Shown: positions 60,798-64,000 of the stretch, piece by piece
Numbering within the stretch: position 1 is the stretch's first letter
How the letters are laid out: each line of letters starts with the position of its first letter
NCBI GenBank assembly: GCA_045599365.1
Contig: JAZRVS010000183.1
Location: forward strand, 1 to 64,000
DNA from: UBA1715 sp045599365
Lineage (GTDB): Bacteria > Bacteroidota > Bacteroidia > Bacteroidales > UBA1715
Length of the DNA stretch: 64,000 bases
Reading direction: 5' to 3'
Program-made: the position numbers and the translations under genes
The notes under the pieces: generated by a model
What the model saw: only the letters and a program-made list of their open reading frames with translations
Told to the model about the DNA's origin: nothing
Databases searched by the model: none

Positions 60798-61754
60798 TTA
60801 TTTTTTGTCTTCGTAAGTCAAATATACCTTTTTCAAGACCAAAGTACCAGCTGTTGCTCTCATTATCATTATTTGACCAATTTTATCTTTATCGAATGGT
60901 TCGTACATTTCATTAAAATCCAATGTTACAGATGTATCTCTTATTTCCGCAACAGCTTTACCTTGAGCCAAATCTGCTTCATCAATAGTTCCATCTGTCA
61001 ATTGTTGAGCCCATAATTGAACTTGGCAATCCGTTTCTTCAAATTCAAGAGTTATACTCTTGTAATCAGTAACATCAAGACCAGTCCCCCACCAAGCCCA
61101 GCCTTCGCCTGTCCAATCTTCATTAAACGTAATTGTTTTTGTTGCAGCATCGTATGACGATGCTCCCCAATTGAATGCTATACCATCAAGTGTTATTGTT
61201 GTTTCATCAATAGTAACACCTGGATCACGGTAATTTGGATCAACGCAAGTATATGACAATTCTATATCGAATGTTTTATCGAAATATTTTTCAAAATCAT
61301 CAACAACGAAAAGACATAGACATGGTTTCACCACAGTAGAAGATAGTTTATACGAAACAGTTCCGCTAACCTTACCTTCTTTTACAACTAATCTTTGTTG
61401 ATAATCGTTATTTATCACATTCCAACCTGGTTCTCCGAAATCATCAGCAACAGTATCAACAATACAAACCGATACATTTCCATCAGGAGCATCGGTTGTT
61501 CCATTGACTGTTATAGTGAAATTATACCCTTTAGGAGCACTTTCAGAAAGAGTAAAAGCAGCAAAACCCTGAGCATTTTCGCCACCATCAAATTTGTTGT
61601 CAATCAACTTAATAGAAATTTGTTCCGATGAAGGAGTTGGCGTAGGAGTTGGTGTTGGTGTAGGATCTGGAGTTGGAGTGTTATCATCATCTTTAGAACA
61701 ACCAACCATTGCGCACAACGACGCACTAAGCAAAAAGTAAAGTAATTTTTTCAT
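60798..61754 (-). CDS. Surface-type lipoprotein with proline/threonine linker
   Basis: 318 residues. Lipobox Cys19 followed by SKDDDN, like the lipoprotein export signal that sends proteins to the cell surface in this phylum, then a PTPTPDPTPTPTPTPTP-type linker (about 27-42). The middle and C-terminal parts are beta-rich (about 185-318 with GEGWAWWGTGLDVTDYKSIT, VQLWAQQLTDGTIDE), like a jelly-roll carbohydrate-binding domain. Might hold glycans at the surface; that is inference. Preceded by a -7 element at 61780. Confidence 0.72.
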   Translation of the reverse strand: MKKLLYFLLSASLCAMVGCSKDDDNTPTPDPTPTPTPTPTPSSEQISIKLIDNKFDGGENAQGFAAFTLSESAPKGYNFTITVNGTTDAPDGNVSVCIVDTVADDFGEPGWNVINNDYQQRLVVKEGKVSGTVSYKLSSTVVKPCLCLFVVDDFEKYFDKTFDIELSYTCVDPNYRDPGVTIDETTITLDGIAFNWGASSYDAATKTITFNEDWTGEGWAWWGTGLDVTDYKSITLEFEETDCQVQLWAQQLTDGTIDEADLAQGKAVAEIRDTSVTLDFNEMYEPFDKDKIGQIMIMRATAGTLVLKKVYLTYEDKK

Positions 61755-61779
61755 TTTTTTTATTTTTAAGGTTACTATG

Positions 61780-61787
61780 CAAATATA
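61780..61787 (-). promoter_or_regulatory. Candidate -7 element of lipoprotein gene
   Basis: TATATTTG on the minus strand, 25 bases before the ATG at 61754. Confidence 0.55.
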
Positions 61788-61847
61788 ACATACTTACGGT
61801 AAAAAGAGTTGCCAAGCTAAGATTTTTAAGATATAACAATACTTCTC

Positions 61848-64000
61848 TTATCGAATTAACGTGACACTACCAAACTTTGTTTTTTTATTGTTCCCCGCAT
61901 CAAAACCTTCCCACGTTTGACCATCAAGGAAAGTCGCTTCCATTTTCCAAATGTACACATCGGACTGCATCATCTTTCCATCATAGGTTCCATCCCACAT
62001 ACCAACGAACATTCCGTCTTTTACTTCGTTTGAGAACCACAACAAATTCCCCCATTTGTCATACACCGAAATCTCACATGTTTTCAAATTATAACCTTTC
62101 GGACCAAATTGTCTTACGGTGTGTGCTGGATTTGTTGGAGAAAAAGCAGTTGGAACGAACAACGAAGATGTTACATTCACAAAAATACATTCATTATTCA
62201 CATCAGTGCAACCATACGTATTTACAACTGTTAATGTTGGGCAATTGTATCCATAGGTGTAATTTCCAACTACAAACGGATAATAGCGATGTTCAAAATC
62301 GACAATTGTATCCACTATTGTTGGATCTTCACCTTGATAACCATAGTTCCATTCCATTGTGTACATAATTGGTTCTGCGACTAATTCACCATCATCATTT
62401 TTGTACCATAAACTATCCTGAATTGTTGCATCAGTCAACTCTATTTTATTTGATGCACCTGGTAAATCCATTGTAAATGATGCTTTGGGAACTGGAGCAA
62501 CACGAACGACCAATGTGTCGAATCCCTCGCAACCTGCCCATGTTTGTTCATAAACCATTATGGTATCAATTCCAGCATTCAACCAATCAACATATCGCAC
62601 TGACGTTGAAGACATATCTTTTGCATAATTTAAATTACCTCCCGTCACATTCCACATATAATTGCTGCCTTTCGTATATTGGGTATAATATTGTTCTGTC
62701 GCACTGACACACACTGAGTCAACGCCAAACAATTTCGTTTGAGCAGCAGGAGCAACTGTCATAGAAATGGTATCGTGTAAACTTTCGCAACCAAGATTGT
62801 TTTCCGTATCATATACGTCTCTATCGTAAATTTCAAATAAATACATTCCTGTATCGAGATCTTGCGTTTCAAATTTATATTTCGTTCCCTCATAAAATGT
62901 CGGTTTAACGCCCGAAAGACTTTGCCATACCATATTTGGACTTCCCAAAGCACGTAAATCTTTTATCTCTGCTCCCTTACATATCACATTAGAAAATACT
63001 ATTGGTGTTCTTGCTCGTTTTTTTACCTCATACGATATTGTTTTCACTTGAGAATTACAAGACACATTATCGTATTTATATCTATAAAACGCTGAAATCG
63101 TATACGTTCCAGTTTCTGAAATTACATCAACTGGTTGTATATTATGTTCCATATTATCTACCAAAGCTACAGAGTTTCTCCCTTTTTCAATGTTCCAACC
63201 GATATATGAATTTTCTGTAATTGGAGGTTCAAAATCCATTGCTTGTATTACCCTAATAGAATCATAAACACAAGCAATTATGTCCTCACCTATAGAAAAA
63301 TTAGGCTGAGGAATTACATTTAATACAACTGGAACTATTTCGCTCAAACAGCCATTTTGTTCACGTTGCACGTACATAGTAAGCGAAGCATCTATTTGAG
63401 ATTCCACTGGTGTATAATGATAACCCGTTGTTAAATACATTGTTGCATTATTATCGGCATACCATTTATCAATATTCAAATTTGTTTCAAGTGATGGTAT
63501 CAATGTATCTCCTTGACACATACTTGCTCCTATTACTATCGGATTTGAAGGTTTTGAATTAACACTAAACGATATCGGAGTCATTTCACCCTCACATCCA
63601 TCAACTGTTTGTGACGCATAAAAACGTTTCATTCCAATTGACATATCATCAACGCTATACGACTCTCCTTCTCCTATTTTTGAAAGCTTATCTGAAGCAT
63701 ACCAAACAATGTTTTCGCCCGAAGCAGTCAATAATGGTGCTTCATCATATTCACAAATATTATTTTGAGGCAATACAACAGGTACGCTTGGTAAAGGTTT
63801 AATCAAATATGTTGTAAGTGTCTTAGGGCCCTCACAACCATCTACAATTTGTGATGCATAATAGCTATACGTTCCTATAAAAATTTCTTTTGAAGCATAC
63901 ACTTTATTTCCTCGAAGCAGTTCCGATGAATTATTATCATACCATACAATCACAGCATTATTCTCTCCCTCGGCAGTAATCTCTTTAGGATTATCACCAT
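61848..64000 (-). CDS. Ig-like adhesin with T9SS type B sorting domain (N-terminus outside window)
   Basis: At least 717 residues visible; the frame is open to base 64000, so the start is not seen. Ig-like (CHU_C-associated) units with the W-Y-x ... GCEG pattern are repeated (IVWYASDKLSKIGEGESY, IDKWYADNNATMYLTTG), as in the 1961-residue protein at 5099. A PKD-like stretch follows (KASFTMDLPGASNKIEL). The last about 90 residues, FVPTAFSPTNPAHTVRQFGP and ISVYDKWGNLLWFS and ending GSVTLIR, are the CHU_C gliding-motility-type (type B) sorting domain. Surface-attached adhesin is expected. Partner proteins not in window. Confidence 0.9.
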   Translation of the reverse strand, partial: GDNPKEITAEGENNAVIVWYDNNSSELLRGNKVYASKEIFIGTYSYYASQIVDGCEGPKTLTTYLIKPLPSVPVVLPQNNICEYDEAPLLTASGENIVWYASDKLSKIGEGESYSVDDMSIGMKRFYASQTVDGCEGEMTPISFSVNSKPSNPIVIGASMCQGDTLIPSLETNLNIDKWYADNNATMYLTTGYHYTPVESQIDASLTMYVQREQNGCLSEIVPVVLNVIPQPNFSIGEDIIACVYDSIRVIQAMDFEPPITENSYIGWNIEKGRNSVALVDNMEHNIQPVDVISETGTYTISAFYRYKYDNVSCNSQVKTISYEVKKRARTPIVFSNVICKGAEIKDLRALGSPNMVWQSLSGVKPTFYEGTKYKFETQDLDTGMYLFEIYDRDVYDTENNLGCESLHDTISMTVAPAAQTKLFGVDSVCVSATEQYYTQYTKGSNYMWNVTGGNLNYAKDMSSTSVRYVDWLNAGIDTIMVYEQTWAGCEGFDTLVVRVAPVPKASFTMDLPGASNKIELTDATIQDSLWYKNDDGELVAEPIMYTMEWNYGYQGEDPTIVDTIVDFEHRYYPFVVGNYTYGYNCPTLTVVNTYGCTDVNNECIFVNVTSSLFVPTAFSPTNPAHTVRQFGPKGYNLKTCEISVYDKWGNLLWFSNEVKDGMFVGMWDGTYDGKMMQSDVYIWKMEATFLDGQTWEGFDAGNNKKTKFGSVTLIR

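Noticed and set aside
1..64000. CRISPR arrays, insertion sequences, integrases or rRNA genes
   Set aside because: No regularly spaced repeats with unique spacers, no transposase or integrase ORF and no rRNA-like sequence was found.

Overview
The window looks like chromosome of a Bacteroidota bacterium, most likely Bacteroidales. The DNA is AT-rich. Many genes are preceded by a TAnnTTTG-type -7 element instead of a sigma70 -10 box, and Shine-Dalgarno sequences are mostly absent. Two proteins end in type A and one in a type B (gliding-motility/CHU_C-like) type IX secretion (T9SS) sorting domain. DUF4491, DUF3990/DUF3791, an EcoR124-type HsdR remnant, a MetS-type transporter subunit and ATP-type PEP carboxykinase all fit that phylum. 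TGA is an ordinary stop here.

Layout. 1-0.9 kb: 3' part of gap. 1.0-5.0 kb: a DUF2867 protein, a DUF4491 membrane protein, then an undecaprenyl-phosphate sugar transferase overlapping a Wzi/RemB-like outer-membrane barrel (surface polysaccharide). 5.1-11.0 kb: one 1961-residue secreted protein of Ig-like, Big_2 and FIVAR-like modules. 11.0-13.3 kb: three small exported proteins of unknown role. 13.5-17.6 kb: pckA, an SDR-fold protein and rseP. 17.9-22.4 kb: an accessory island between rseP and dxr, two genes I expect to be adjacent. It holds a type II restriction-modification locus with its own regulators and a tightly overlapped three-gene DUF3791/DUF3990 operon (putative ADP-ribosyltransferase-like toxin module). 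22.4-40.8 kb: dxr, an HD phosphohydrolase, two large AsmA-like proteins, an orphan histidine kinase, a BI-1 membrane protein, an AlkD-like protein, a TPR/SpoIIE phosphatase, lipoproteins, a thioredoxin-fold protein and a PfkB kinase. 40.8-46 kb: tRNA-Asn, two hotdog-fold proteins, a sirtuin, tRNA-Leu, a T9SS-exported GH8 xylanase/glucanase, a PNPOx-like protein, a remnant of type I restriction subunit HsdR and tRNA-Gln. 46-50.4 kb: rfaE2, a UPF0104 membrane protein, panD and panC, then a TonB-like protein and frr. 50.6-57.8 kb: an NSS transporter with its 31-residue small subunit, a nitroreductase, an OmpA-like lipoprotein, PAP2 phosphatase, dxs and a SpoU rRNA/tRNA methyltransferase. 57.8-60.7 kb: a sulfatase/LTA-synthase-like gene broken by one in-frame TGA, and a spermidine-synthase-fold protein. 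60.8-64 kb: a lipoprotein and the C-terminal part of a T9SS type B adhesin.

Putting it together: the background is ordinary housekeeping (MEP isoprenoids: dxr, dxs; pantothenate: panC, panD; gluconeogenesis: gap, pckA; envelope upkeep: rseP, AsmA, OmpA) plus a secreted/surface layer that uses T9SS. The most unusual material is the defence-like island at 17.9-22.4 kb with recognisable operators, the HsdR relic beside tRNA-Gln, a dispersed intergenic repeat of about 160 bp present three times, and the interrupted sulfatase. Nothing here was checked against a database; family names come from sequence motifs recognised by eye.
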